Assembly: GCF_016785185.1 (NCBI RefSeq)
Contig: NZ_JAEKDY010000058.1
Reading direction: 5' to 3' (one strand)
From: Heyndrickxia sporothermodurans
GTDB lineage: Bacteria > Bacillota > Bacilli > Bacillales > Bacillaceae_C
Length of the DNA: 20,458 bases
In this document: positions 6,091 to 14,154 of the stretch, in pieces
Layout of the letters: each line of letters starts with the position of its first letter
How positions within the stretch are numbered: position 1 is the first letter of the stretch
Notes under the pieces: generated by a model
Databases searched by the model: none
What the model was told of the DNA's origin: nothing
The model's input: the letters and a program-made list of their open reading frames with translations, nothing else
Translations under genes and position numbers: made by a program

Positions 6091-8254
6091 AAAGGTCAAA
6101 GAGGATACGTATTTTACGCTTAACAATCTATTAAATTTGCCTAAAGATGGAAAAATCCAATTAGATAAAGATAAGGCAGCTGTTAAAGCATACTTTTTAG
6201 AATATGTTAATCCGAATACAGTATTCTTTCATTCATTGGACGAAAAGTTGGATTATTTAATTGAAAATGATTATATTAAATCCGATTTTCTAGATAAATA
6301 CGATCGGAAGTTTGTCAAAAAAGTATTTAAAAGTATTTATAATAAAAAATTTCGTTTCCGTTCATTCATGGGTGCTTATAAGTTTTATTCCCAATATGCA
6401 ATGAAAACCGATGACGGGAATCGATTTTTAGAAAGATATGAAGATCGCTTGGCCTTTAATGCACTTGCTTTAGCCGATGGGAATGAACAATTGGCACTTG
6501 ACTTAGCAGACGAATTAATCAACCAGCGCTATCAACCGGCAACCCCTACGTTTTTAAATATTGGTAAAAAAAGAGCGGGGGAAATGGTTTCGTGTTTCCT
6601 CTTAACGGTTTCCGATGATATGAATTCGATTGGTAGAAGCATCAACTCTGCTTTGCAATTATCCAAATTAGGCGGAGGCGTTGGAATTAGTTTATCGAAT
6701 CTTCGTGCGAATAATGATCCAATCAGAGGTGTATATGGACTTGCTGATGGGGTAGTACCAGTGATGAAAATGTTTGAAGATGCCTTTTCCTATGCCAATC
6801 AAGGCGGAGCAAGAGATGGTGCAGGTGTAGTGTATTTAAATATCTTCCACCCTGACATCGTCGACTTCTTATCTGTTCGAAAAGAAAATGCCGATGAGAA
6901 AGTGCGGATCAAAACATTATCACTTGGCCTCATTGTACCGGATAAATTCTATGAATTAATTAAAAACAATGATTATATGTATTTATTTTCACCGCATGAT
7001 GTTGAAAAAGTTTACGGAAAACCATTTGCATATATAGACATTACGAAAGAATATGACAAGATGGTTGAAAATCCTAATATTCGTAAATCAAAAATCAAAG
7101 CGAGAGATTTAGAAACAGAAATAAGCAATCTTCAAAATGAAAGCGGCTATCCATATATCATTAATATTGATAATGTGAATCGAGCGAATCCGATTGATGG
7201 AACGATCATCATGTCTAATCTATGTACGGAAATTTTTCAGGTGCAAAAGGATTCTATGATAAATAATGATCAAACTTTCGCTCAGTTAGGGTATGATGTC
7301 AGCTGTAATTTAGGCTCAACCAATGTCACCAATCTCATGAGTTCACCTGACTTTGGAAAATCCGTACGCACGATGCTTCGTGCTTTAACATATGTAACCG
7401 ATCATTCGAGCATCGATGTCGTTCCATCAGTAAAAAATGGGAATGACATGTACCATTCCGTTGGTCTAGGAGCAATGAATTTACACGGATTTTTAGCCAA
7501 AAATAAAATTTATTATGGATCTCCTGAAGCATTGGAATTTACGGATATTTATTTTATGCTATTAAACTATTGGACACTCGTTGAAAGTAATGCAATTTCA
7601 ATCGAAACGGGAAAAACGTTCTATGAGTTTGAAAAATCGAAATATGCAACAGGTGAATATTTCGACAAATATTTAAACGAACCGGATTTTGAATTTAAAC
7701 ATGAAAAAGTGAAAGAATTATTTAAAGATATTTTTATTCCACATCATAAGGACTGGCAACAATTAAAAGAATCAGTCATGGAATATGGAATATATAATGC
7801 CTATCGGCTTGCAACAGCGCCGACAGGATCGATTTCATATGTGAACGAGGCAACCGCCTCCATTCATCCGATTACACAACGAATTGAGGAACGCACCGAA
7901 GGAAAGCGTGGAAAAGTGTATTATCCAGCACCATATTTAACGACTGAAACACTTCCTTACTATGAGTCTGCCTATGATATCGATCAACGAAAAGTGATTG
8001 ATACTTATGCAACAGCACAAAAGCATGTCGATCAAGGTTTAAGTATGACGTTGTTTATGAGATCTGAATTACCAGCTGGGATGTATGAATGGAAAATTAA
8101 CAGCGAATATCCTACGAAAAAAACAACAAGAGATTTGAATATCTTGAGAAATTATGCGTGGAAAAAAGGCATTAAGTCGGTTTATTACATCAGAACGTAT
8201 ACAGATGATGGAACTGAAGTAGGAGCTAACTATTGTGAATCTTGCAGTATTTAA
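6068..8254 (+). CDS. nrdE: NrdE, class Ib ribonucleoside-diphosphate reductase alpha subunit
   Basis: The catalytic subunit reduces ribonucleoside diphosphates to deoxyribonucleotides in the cytosol. The 728 residues contain all the expected sites: the redox cysteine in VSCFLL (C176), the catalytic triad N384-C386-E388 in SNLCTEIF, the partner cysteine in VSCNLGS (C413), the paired tyrosines YY at 706-707 that carry the radical from NrdF, and the C-terminal shuttle CESC (C723, C726) reduced by NrdH. The start is probably TTG at 6068, with GAAGGAAG about 9 bases upstream inside nrdI. The N-terminus (residues 20-100) matches the short class Ib form with no ATP-cone. No lesion is visible, and the gene is read with nrdF 17 bases downstream. 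Confidence 0.95.
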   Translation: MLAPELSKKVKEDTYFTLNNLLNLPKDGKIQLDKDKAAVKAYFLEYVNPNTVFFHSLDEKLDYLIENDYIKSDFLDKYDRKFVKKVFKSIYNKKFRFRSFMGAYKFYSQYAMKTDDGNRFLERYEDRLAFNALALADGNEQLALDLADELINQRYQPATPTFLNIGKKRAGEMVSCFLLTVSDDMNSIGRSINSALQLSKLGGGVGISLSNLRANNDPIRGVYGLADGVVPVMKMFEDAFSYANQGGARDGAGVVYLNIFHPDIVDFLSVRKENADEKVRIKTLSLGLIVPDKFYELIKNNDYMYLFSPHDVEKVYGKPFAYIDITKEYDKMVENPNIRKSKIKARDLETEISNLQNESGYPYIINIDNVNRANPIDGTIIMSNLCTEIFQVQKDSMINNDQTFAQLGYDVSCNLGSTNVTNLMSSPDFGKSVRTMLRALTYVTDHSSIDVVPSVKNGNDMYHSVGLGAMNLHGFLAKNKIYYGSPEALEFTDIYFMLLNYWTLVESNAISIETGKTFYEFEKSKYATGEYFDKYLNEPDFEFKHEKVKELFKDIFIPHHKDWQQLKESVMEYGIYNAYRLATAPTGSISYVNEATASIHPITQRIEERTEGKRGKVYYPAPYLTTETLPYYESAYDIDQRKVIDTYATAQKHVDQGLSMTLFMRSELPAGMYEWKINSEYPTKKTTRDLNILRNYAWKKGIKSVYYIRTYTDDGTEVGANYCESCSI

Positions 8255-8271
8255 GGGGGGGAAGACTTTAG

Positions 8272-9180
8272 ATGGAATGGAACTATTATGATGCAATAAA
8301 TTGGAATAATATTGAAGATATTATGGATAAAATGACGTATGAGAAATTAACAGAACAATTCTGGCTTTCGACACGTATGCCTGTGTCTAAAGATAAATCT
8401 GACTGGACGAAGCTTCCTGATCCTGAGAAACGATTGGTAGAAAAGGTATTTGGCGGGCTAACAATGCTGGATACACTCCAATCGGAGAATGGCATTGATG
8501 CATTGCGGAAGGATGCAAAAACACAGCACGAAATCGCAGTACTCAATAATATTCAATTTATGGAATCCGAGCATGCGCGAAGCTATTCATCGATTTTCAG
8601 CACACTCAATACGAAAAAAGAAATTGAAGATATTTTTAGATGGGCGAGAGAAGATGATTTTCTTCAAACGAAAGCGCGTATCATTGATGAAATATATCAG
8701 AGCGGTACTCCGTTAGAGAAGAAAGTAGCCAGTGTATATTTAGGTAGAGCAAAATTAATCAACGTAGCGGAAGTCATCAAGTTAATTATTAGAGATGAAT
8801 CAGCACATGGAGCGTATATTGGATATAAGTTTAAAATTGGTTTCGAGCAATTGACAGATTCGGAAAAAGAAGCGATGAAATCATGGACATACTCTTTGCT
8901 TTATAAATTATATGAAAATGAAGTGAAGTACACAGAATCCTTATATGACCAAGTAGGCTGGACAGAAGATGTAAAAGTTTTCCTACGCTATAATGCTAAT
9001 AAAGCCTTAATGAATCTTGGATTAGCACCACTATTCCCTGACACAGCAGATGACGTGAATCCGATTGTCATTAATGGATTATCTACCGGAACAACGAATC
9101 ACGATTTCTTCTCAACGGTAGGAAATGGCTATTTATTATCAGTTGTAGAGGATATGAAAGAATCAGATTACGACTATTAA
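8272..9180 (+). CDS. nrdF: NrdF, class Ib reductase radical subunit, with a 16-residue internal deletion
   Basis: NrdF normally holds a dimanganese or diiron centre and a tyrosyl radical for NrdE. Here D67, E98, H101 and the radical tyrosine Y105 (in MESEHARSYSSIF) sit at the usual numbers. The last two ligands, in RDESAHG, are E176 and H179 instead of the usual 192 and 195, exactly 16 lower. The gap falls between L157 and G158: the text reads VASVYLGRAKLINVAEV, where family members have about 16 more residues (an E-x-FLFYSGF-type helix) between YL and GRAKL. That segment carries the fourth carboxylate ligand, Glu158. The protein is 302 residues, against about 318-320 for relatives. The frame is kept, so the loss is 48 bp at 8742/8743. 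The ribosome binding site is AAGGGGGGGAAG. The protein is probably unable to assemble the metal centre. Confidence 0.93.
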   Translation: MEWNYYDAINWNNIEDIMDKMTYEKLTEQFWLSTRMPVSKDKSDWTKLPDPEKRLVEKVFGGLTMLDTLQSENGIDALRKDAKTQHEIAVLNNIQFMESEHARSYSSIFSTLNTKKEIEDIFRWAREDDFLQTKARIIDEIYQSGTPLEKKVASVYLGRAKLINVAEVIKLIIRDESAHGAYIGYKFKIGFEQLTDSEKEAMKSWTYSLLYKLYENEVKYTESLYDQVGWTEDVKVFLRYNANKALMNLGLAPLFPDTADDVNPIVINGLSTGTTNHDFFSTVGNGYLLSVVEDMKESDYDY

Positions 9181-9186
9181 ACAGGT

Positions 9187-9220
9187 TAGCGATGGGGGCT
9201 TTTTGGGCAACCCATCGCTA
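9187..9220 (+). terminator. Hairpin between nrdF and dut (partial terminator or processing site)
   Basis: TAGCGATGGG (9187-9196) pairs perfectly with CCCATCGCTA (9211-9220), followed by TTCTTTA. The weak T run suggests partial termination, so that dut is expressed at a different level from nrdHIEF. Confidence 0.6.
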
Positions 9221-9245
9221 TTCTTTAGAAGTAGAGGAGAAAAAC

Positions 9246-9683
9246 ATGTCAACACAACAAATTAAGATTAAATATTTTGATGAAAACTTAGTAAAAATCG
9301 ATAAAATTGTTCAAGGTGACTGGTTGGATTTACGTGCAGCAAAAACCATCGAATTAAAAAAAGATGAATTCAAACTAATTCCGCTTGGCGTTGCGATGGA
9401 GCTGCCCGAAGGATACGAAGCACATGTCGTACCTCGTTCAAGTACGTTCAAGAATTTTGGAATCATCCAAACGAATTCCATGGGAGTCATTGACGAATCT
9501 TATAAAGGTGACCAAGATCAATGGTTTTTCCCCGCGTATGCACTAAGAGATACCGTAATCGAAATGAACGACCGCATTTGTCAGTTCCGAATCATGAAAA
9601 AAATGCCGACGGTAGAATTAGTTGAAGTCGAATCGCTTGGAAATGAAAACCGCGGTGGACATGGTTCTACTGGGACAAAGTAA
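9246..9683 (+). CDS. dut: dUTPase (deoxyuridine 5'-triphosphate nucleotidohydrolase), trimeric type
   Basis: The enzyme splits dUTP into dUMP and pyrophosphate, which keeps uracil out of DNA and feeds dTMP synthesis. The 145 residues show the five trimeric dUTPase motifs: DWLDLRA (25-31), PRSS (63-66), GVIDESYKGD (80-89, with the catalytic Asp in the ID step), RICQF (110-114) and the P-loop-like RGGHGSTG (136-143) near the C-terminus. The ATG at 9246 follows GAGGAG; an upstream in-frame ATG at 9192 lies inside the preceding hairpin and is rejected. The first motif (DLRAA rather than DLYA) places it nearer the Bacillus and phage-type branch. It lies in the same direction as the nrd operon. Confidence 0.92.
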   Translation: MSTQQIKIKYFDENLVKIDKIVQGDWLDLRAAKTIELKKDEFKLIPLGVAMELPEGYEAHVVPRSSTFKNFGIIQTNSMGVIDESYKGDQDQWFFPAYALRDTVIEMNDRICQFRIMKKMPTVELVEVESLGNENRGGHGSTGTK

Positions 9684-9694
9684 TACATTTATCA

Positions 9695-9740
9695 AGGATG
9701 TTACATATTTTAATGACTAATATGTAATGTCCTTTTTTTC
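9695..9740 (+). terminator. Rho-independent terminator of dut
   Basis: AGGATGTTACATATT (9695-9709) pairs with AATATGTAATGTCCT (9719-9733), including two G-T pairs, and is followed by a run of seven T residues (9733-9739). Confidence 0.88.
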
Positions 9741-9746
9741 TTTAAA

Positions 9747-10010
9747 TTTTGAAAAACATGTACCACATAAATGCTGTATGAAGCACTTCTTCTTTAAATT
9801 TTGAAAAACATGTACCTCCAAAACGCTGTATGAAGCACTTCATCTTTTTATTTTGAAAAACATGTACCACATAAATGCTGTATGAAGCACTTCTTCTTTA
9901 AATTTTGAAAAACATGTACCTCCAAAACGCTGTATGAAGCACTTCATCTTTTTATTTTGAAAAACATGTACCACATAAATGCTGTATGAAGCACTTCTTC
10001 TTTTAATTTT
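9747..10010. repeat. Five-copy 52-bp tandem repeat, A-B-A-B-A order
   Basis: The string GAAAAACATGTACC recurs at 9751, 9803, 9855, 9907 and 9959, exactly 52 bases apart. Units 1, 3 and 5 read ACCACATAAATGC after the shared start; units 2 and 4 read ACCTCCAAAACGC. All share GCTGTATGAAGCACTTC. The array therefore has a 104-bp higher-order period and probably grew by duplication of an A-B pair. The unit length is not a multiple of three and no frame is conserved. It is not a CRISPR array because there are no unique spacers. Confidence 0.95.
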
Positions 10011-10183
10011 GTTGATCAAGTTCCTCTTAAACAATATTCAAAACTCTACGACAAAACAAAACAGCCATAGAACAAGTAATCATACGGGGTTCAAGGCTAT
10101 TCTTCCTTCGTTTACAGCTAGCTTATTCTATTTAAATGTTAATCTTTCTAGGCATGCTATCTCAAATATTTTATCCATTCATG

Positions 10184-10212
10184 TTGACAAATTCCTCTCT
10201 AAACTGTATAGT
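10184..10212 (+). promoter_or_regulatory. Vegetative promoter of the S-box operon
   Basis: A consensus TTGACA (10184-10189) and TATAGT (10207-10212) are separated by 17 bases. Transcription would start near 10219, about 22 bases before the SAM aptamer. Confidence 0.85.
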
Positions 10213-10240
10213 AAATTCATAACTTAATATTTCGAATTTT

Positions 10241-10398
10241 CTTATCCAGAGAGGTGGAGGGACTGGCCCTTTGAAGCCTCGGCAGCGGACTTTTTTAAGT
10301 ACTGTGCCAATTCCAGTAGCGTAAGGCTAGAAGATAAGAAGAGCAGGTAATGTATTCGTCTATTCACCCCTCTTCTGTTATCTAGAAGAGGGGTTTTT
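10241..10398 (+). ncRNA. SAM-I riboswitch (S-box) with terminator
   Basis: The aptamer (10241-10338) is closed by CTTATC (10241-10246) and GATAAG (10333-10338). It contains the S-box core AGAGAGGTGGAGGGACTGGC, GAAGCC, CTCGGCAGC and TGTGCCAATTCCAG in the standard order. The expression platform is a strong terminator: ACCCCTCTTCT (10366-10376), loop, AGAAGAGGGGT (10384-10394) and a T run. The 3' side of the closing helix with its flank, AGATAAGAAGAG (10332-10343), can instead pair with CTCTTCTGTTATCT (10370-10383) as antiterminator. By the known mechanism, SAM binding stabilises the aptamer, frees the terminator and turns the downstream genes off, so they should be expressed when SAM or methionine is scarce. 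Confidence 0.95.
10366..10398 (+). terminator. Riboswitch-controlled terminator
   Basis: An 11-bp perfect stem, ACCCCTCTTCT with AGAAGAGGGGT, is followed by T residues. It competes with the antiterminator formed by 10332-10343. Confidence 0.9.
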
Positions 10399-10429
10399 AG
10401 TATTTAACATTCATAAATGAGGTGATTTT

Positions 10430-11182
10430 ATGTCAACAGTAAAAACAGACAATGAGCTTTTGAAAGCATTTGAGGTGTTGCAAAAGAAGGAATGGGTGGA
10501 TCTCACACATACTTTTGGACCAGATTCTCCACATTTTTCGGCTTTTGACGATGCGGAATTCACAACACTTTTCACTCATGAGGATGGATTTTTTGCACAA
10601 AGTTTCCAGTTCCCAGGTCAATATGGAACACATATCGATGCCCCGATACATTTCGTTCGTAATAAGCGCTACCTTGAGGAGCTAGAGTTAAAGGAACTCG
10701 TTTTGCCTCTTATCGTAATTGATAAATCGAAGGAAGCGGAAGAAGATAATGACTTTATATTATCAGTTGATGATGTCCTCAAGTTTGAAGAAGAACATGG
10801 AAAAATTGAAGCAGGTTCATTTGTGGCTTTACGCACTGACTGGGGAAAACGTTGGCCTGATAAGGAGACATTTGAAAATAAAGATGAAGAGGGAAATAGT
10901 CACACACCGGGTTGGGGACTAGAAGCCTTAAAATTCTTATTTGAAGAAAGACAAATTAAAGCTGTCGGACATGAAACATTTGATACAGATGCTGCTGTTG
11001 ATTTTCGCAAAAATGCTTCCCTCGTTGGTGAATACTATGTGCTTGAGCAAGATACATTTCAAGTAGAATTGTTGACTAACCTAGATAAGCTGCCAGCCAA
11101 AGGAGCTGTTATTTTCAATATTAGTCCAAAGCCTGAGAAAGCAACAGGTTTTCCAGTCCGTTCATTTGCTATTTTGCCATAA
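10430..11182 (+). CDS. Cyclase-family metal-dependent hydrolase (PF04199, kynurenine-formamidase-like)
   Basis: This family uses a metal ion to hydrolyse amide or cyclic substrates; members include kynurenine formamidase and isatin hydrolase. The 250 residues show DLTHTFGPDSPHFSAF (24-39) and the metal-site motif QYGTHIDAPIHF (64-75) with H68, D70 and H74. The first position of the usual H-x-GTH-x-D motif is Gln here, as in one branch of the family. The C-terminal part has HETFDTDAAVDF (181-192), in the place of the second conserved acidic region. GAGGTG lies 5-6 bases before the ATG. The gene lies directly under the SAM riboswitch and 36 bases before a MetE-like gene, so its substrate is likely linked to sulfur or methyl metabolism, but this cannot be read from the sequence. 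Confidence 0.88.
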   Translation: MSTVKTDNELLKAFEVLQKKEWVDLTHTFGPDSPHFSAFDDAEFTTLFTHEDGFFAQSFQFPGQYGTHIDAPIHFVRNKRYLEELELKELVLPLIVIDKSKEAEEDNDFILSVDDVLKFEEEHGKIEAGSFVALRTDWGKRWPDKETFENKDEEGNSHTPGWGLEALKFLFEERQIKAVGHETFDTDAAVDFRKNASLVGEYYVLEQDTFQVELLTNLDKLPAKGAVIFNISPKPEKATGFPVRSFAILP

Positions 11183-11218
11183 TGATAGATAAAAAATACT
11201 TAAGGGAGAGAGAATAAA

Positions 11219-12322
11219 ATGACAAAAACATTAATTAAAGCTCCATTCAGAGCAGACCATGTGGGAAGTTTATTACGACCAGCGAGAATTCATAACGCCA
11301 GGAAGGATTTCCAAGAAGGGCATATTACAGCACAGGAACTACATGAAATTGAAACAGACGAGATTAAAAAAGTTGTTGATAAACAAATCGAAGTCGGACT
11401 GAAAGCTGTCACAGATGGAGAATTCCGCCGAAGATTTTGGCATACAGATTTTCTAGAGCATTTAAATGGTGTAGAAGGCTACATCCCAGAGCATGGCTTT
11501 AAATTTAAAGGGGAGGAAACCGAACGATACGATGTTCGGGTAGTTGGCAAAATCTCATTTAACCCTCATCATCCACATATAAAAGACTTTATAGAATTTA
11601 ACGAAATAGTTGGCGACCGTGCCATTGCAAAGCAAACGATCCCAAGTCCCAATCAATTATTTAATGCTGGTATTCGTAACTTAGAAGTTTATCCGGACAT
11701 TGAAGAATATGCAAATGATATTATTCAAGCATATCGTGAGGCAATCAACGCCTTTTATGATGCCGGCTGCCGTTATCTTCAACTAGATGATGTCTACATT
11801 GCCGGTCTTAATGCTCCGGAAATCCCATTTAATGATAGCGGCTATTCTCGTGAAGAATTAATCGAATTGGCCTTACGCGTTGCAAATGGCGTACTCGAAG
11901 ATAAACCGGAAGATCTAATAGTAACGACACATCTTTGCCGTGGTAACTACCGATCGAAATGGGCTTTTGAAGGAAGTTATGCAAAAATCGCGCCAACCTT
12001 ATTTGCCAAGGAAAAAGTCAACGGATTTTTCTTAGAATATGATGACGATCGTTCGGGAGATTTCGAACCTTTGGAATACATTCCAAATGGCGGTCCCCAA
12101 GTCGTGCTGGGAGTCTTCACATCGAAGCATGGCACATTAGAAGATAAGGAGACGATCAAAGCACGCGTGAAAGAAGCAACAAAATACGTACCATTAGAGC
12201 AATTATGTATCAGCCCGCAATGCGGTTTTGCCTCTACGCATCATGGGAATATTTTAACGGAAGAAGAGCAATGGGCGAAGTTGAAATATATTGTGGATCT
12301 TTCTAAAGAAATATGGGGATAG
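11219..12322 (+). CDS. YxjG/YxjH-like methionine synthase (MetE C-terminal family)
   Basis: The 367 residues correspond to the catalytic half of cobalamin-independent methionine synthase, as in the short Bacillus YxjG and YxjH proteins. The N-terminal start FRADHVGSLLRP (10-21) is typical. The zinc ligands are present: H238 and C240 in THLCRGN, E273 in FFLEYDD, and C335 in SPQCGFAS. These bind the thiol of homocysteine. Without the MetE N-terminal half, the methyl donor may not be polyglutamylated methyltetrahydrofolate. The ribosome binding site is GGGAGAGAG before the ATG at 11219. It is co-transcribed with the cyclase gene under the SAM riboswitch, as the Bacillus yxjG and yxjH genes are. 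The gene looks intact. Confidence 0.92.
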   Translation: MTKTLIKAPFRADHVGSLLRPARIHNARKDFQEGHITAQELHEIETDEIKKVVDKQIEVGLKAVTDGEFRRRFWHTDFLEHLNGVEGYIPEHGFKFKGEETERYDVRVVGKISFNPHHPHIKDFIEFNEIVGDRAIAKQTIPSPNQLFNAGIRNLEVYPDIEEYANDIIQAYREAINAFYDAGCRYLQLDDVYIAGLNAPEIPFNDSGYSREELIELALRVANGVLEDKPEDLIVTTHLCRGNYRSKWAFEGSYAKIAPTLFAKEKVNGFFLEYDDDRSGDFEPLEYIPNGGPQVVLGVFTSKHGTLEDKETIKARVKEATKYVPLEQLCISPQCGFASTHHGNILTEEEQWAKLKYIVDLSKEIWG

Positions 12323-12439
12323 AAAAGGTTTACTTAAAACAGGGCATTATAGTTACCAATCCAACAAAAGAACGCTGTTAATCATTTTATAAGTAGTTCT
12401 GTTTCTGTAGCGAAACATATCAATAGTATGCTAATTAGC

Positions 12440-12471
12440 AGACCAAATCGTATTTGATTTGGTCTTTTATT
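12440..12471 (+). terminator. Rho-independent terminator of the S-box operon
   Basis: AGACCAAATC (12440-12449) pairs perfectly with GATTTGGTCT (12456-12465) and is followed by TTTATTT. Confidence 0.88.
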
Positions 12472-12574
12472 TCCTCTTATATATATCAACGATTATGAGA
12501 TTTTAGCACTATATAAAATCACAGCCTAAAAAACATGTAAACATGTTAATTACTATGTTAATTGGTGTGTTGAC

Positions 12575-12845
12575 TTTTTTTACTTTAGTGCTCTTCCTTT
12601 CCTTTTGAGCAACCAAAGATAATCAAAATAAGCGGATAATTTCCGGTTAAACTGTTGAATAGAGCCCGGTTGGGGGTATTTAAGCGGATATTTTCCGACT
12701 AAGCAATGTAAAATTACCCATTTTCGCGTTTTTTGAGTGAATAGTCGGAATTCTTCCGTCTATTTAAGACATTTTCGGTGCTATTTCATAATTAAGAGAA
12801 CTTTCTCCGCTTATTTTTCAAACTCGATTTAGCCTTTAATAAACT
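12575..12845 (+). repeat. Interspersed repeat, copy B (CGGAA/TTCCG modules)
   Basis: This is the second copy of the element at 3646-3909, in the same orientation. Its 214-bp core (12610-12823) aligns without gaps to copy A. Modules such as AAGCGGATAATTTCCGG and AGTCGGAATTCTTCCGTC keep the facing CGGA and TCCG parts while bases around them differ. The core ends 207 bases upstream of the DUF3231 gene start. The rest of 12323-13030 shows no gene. Confidence 0.85.
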
Positions 12846-13030
12846 GGTTCAATCTCCCCAGCAAAATGGGCCTCAGAAATGTTCATCAAAGTGAAATCGT
12901 TTTCTGAGTACTGGTTTTACCTAAAAAGCCAAAGTCAATATTGTGGAATTCATGAGTTATGAATAATGTTTCGGTTTTAATACCATCATAAATATAGCAA
13001 TAGCGATATTTAGAAGGACGTGAAAAAGTA

Positions 13031-14044
13031 ATGACCGAACATAATATTCCGCTTACTGCTTCGGAAATGGGTTTTTTATGGACTCAATATATGAATGATA
13101 CTTTAGCTATTTGTGTAATGAAATATTTTAAAAATATTTGTGAGGATAAAGAAATCCTTCCCCTAATCGAGAATTCCCTGAGTATAGCAGAAAATGACAT
13201 CAACATGATTACGGAGATTTTTAAAACAGATAATGTCGCAATACCAGTAGGTTTTACTGATGAAGATGTAAATGTAAATGCCCCAAGATTGTTTTCCGAC
13301 GTATTTATTCTTATGTATATACAAAAATTAGAGATTATTGCAATGGCGAGTATTGGTATAGCGATCGGTGTTTCGGCACGTTCAGATGTAAGTGAATTTT
13401 TTAGAAATTTACTTGTTTCCGTTTCCGAATTACATGATAAGGCGAGAAAAGTTATGCTATCAAAAGGTGTATATGTGCGACCACCGCAAATACCAACTCC
13501 CGATAAGGTTGATTATGTGGACAAACAGGGGTTTCTGTTTGATTTCTTAGGTTCGCATAAACGGCCATTAACCGCTATTGAAATTACCCATCTTTATATC
13601 AATATTCAAACAAATGCAATGGGAAAAGCATTAATGACAGGGTTTGCCCAAGTGTGTAAAGGTGAGGACGTAAAACAATTTTTTATGGAAGAAAAGGGGA
13701 TTTCTAACAAGCATATTAATAAGTTTAGTTCAACCTTAATTAACGGTGATCTTCCCGCTCCTATGTCGTGGGATGCCCACGTCTTAGATAGCACAGTCGC
13801 ACCGTTTTCCGATAAATTGATGATGTTCCATACAACCACTTTGATTGCCGCAGGGATAGGAAATTACGGTACCGCAGCGGGAACATGTGAACGAATGGAT
13901 CTAAATGCCTTGTATACGCGACTTTCAGCGGAAATTGCCTTATACGCGGAAGATGGTGCCAACCTTATGATTAAACATGCTTGGTTAGAAGAACCACCAA
14001 AAGCGGCTGACCATAAAGCACTTGTCAAAAAGTCAATGTCATAA
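13031..14044 (+). CDS. DUF3231-family protein, two-domain
   Basis: This 337-residue protein is recognised as a DUF3231 member, a family frequent in spore-forming Bacillaceae and predicted to be helical and ferritin-like. Two similar halves are visible. The first (about 8-150) begins PLTASEMGFLWTQYMNDT, and the second (about 178-325) begins PLTAIEITHLYINIQTNA. Each is followed by long helices ending in RNLLVSVSELHDKARKVM and TRLSAEIALYAEDGANLM. AGAAGGA lies about 12 bases before the ATG, a little far. No metal-ligand set can be named with confidence. Neighbours give no function; a sporulation or stress role is only a family-level guess. Confidence 0.85.
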   Translation: MTEHNIPLTASEMGFLWTQYMNDTLAICVMKYFKNICEDKEILPLIENSLSIAENDINMITEIFKTDNVAIPVGFTDEDVNVNAPRLFSDVFILMYIQKLEIIAMASIGIAIGVSARSDVSEFFRNLLVSVSELHDKARKVMLSKGVYVRPPQIPTPDKVDYVDKQGFLFDFLGSHKRPLTAIEITHLYINIQTNAMGKALMTGFAQVCKGEDVKQFFMEEKGISNKHINKFSSTLINGDLPAPMSWDAHVLDSTVAPFSDKLMMFHTTTLIAAGIGNYGTAAGTCERMDLNALYTRLSAEIALYAEDGANLMIKHAWLEEPPKAADHKALVKKSMS

Positions 14045-14075
14045 AGCTAGTCGGGGAAAAATTGAAACAATGTGA

Positions 14076-14116
14076 GAAAACCAGCTGATCTCCCCGCAAG
14101 ATATTAGCTGGTTTTC
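14076..14116. terminator. Bidirectional terminator between convergent genes
   Basis: GAAAACCAGCT (14076-14086) pairs perfectly with AGCTGGTTTTC (14106-14116). A nested pair, CGGGGA with TCCCCG, overlaps it. The A/T-rich stem ends could serve both the DUF3231 gene and the minus-strand gene at 14155. Confidence 0.65.
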
Positions 14117-14154
14117 CGTATGAACTAGAGCCTAATCCTCCCTTTAAATAACGA

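Noticed and set aside
9747..10010. Possible CRISPR array at the 52-bp repeats
   Set aside because: The units are contiguous and alternate between only two versions, so there are no unique spacers, and no cas genes are nearby.
9979..10227. 82-residue open frame between the tandem repeats and the riboswitch
   Set aside because: It starts in the repeat array, lacks a ribosome binding site and overlaps the S-box promoter.
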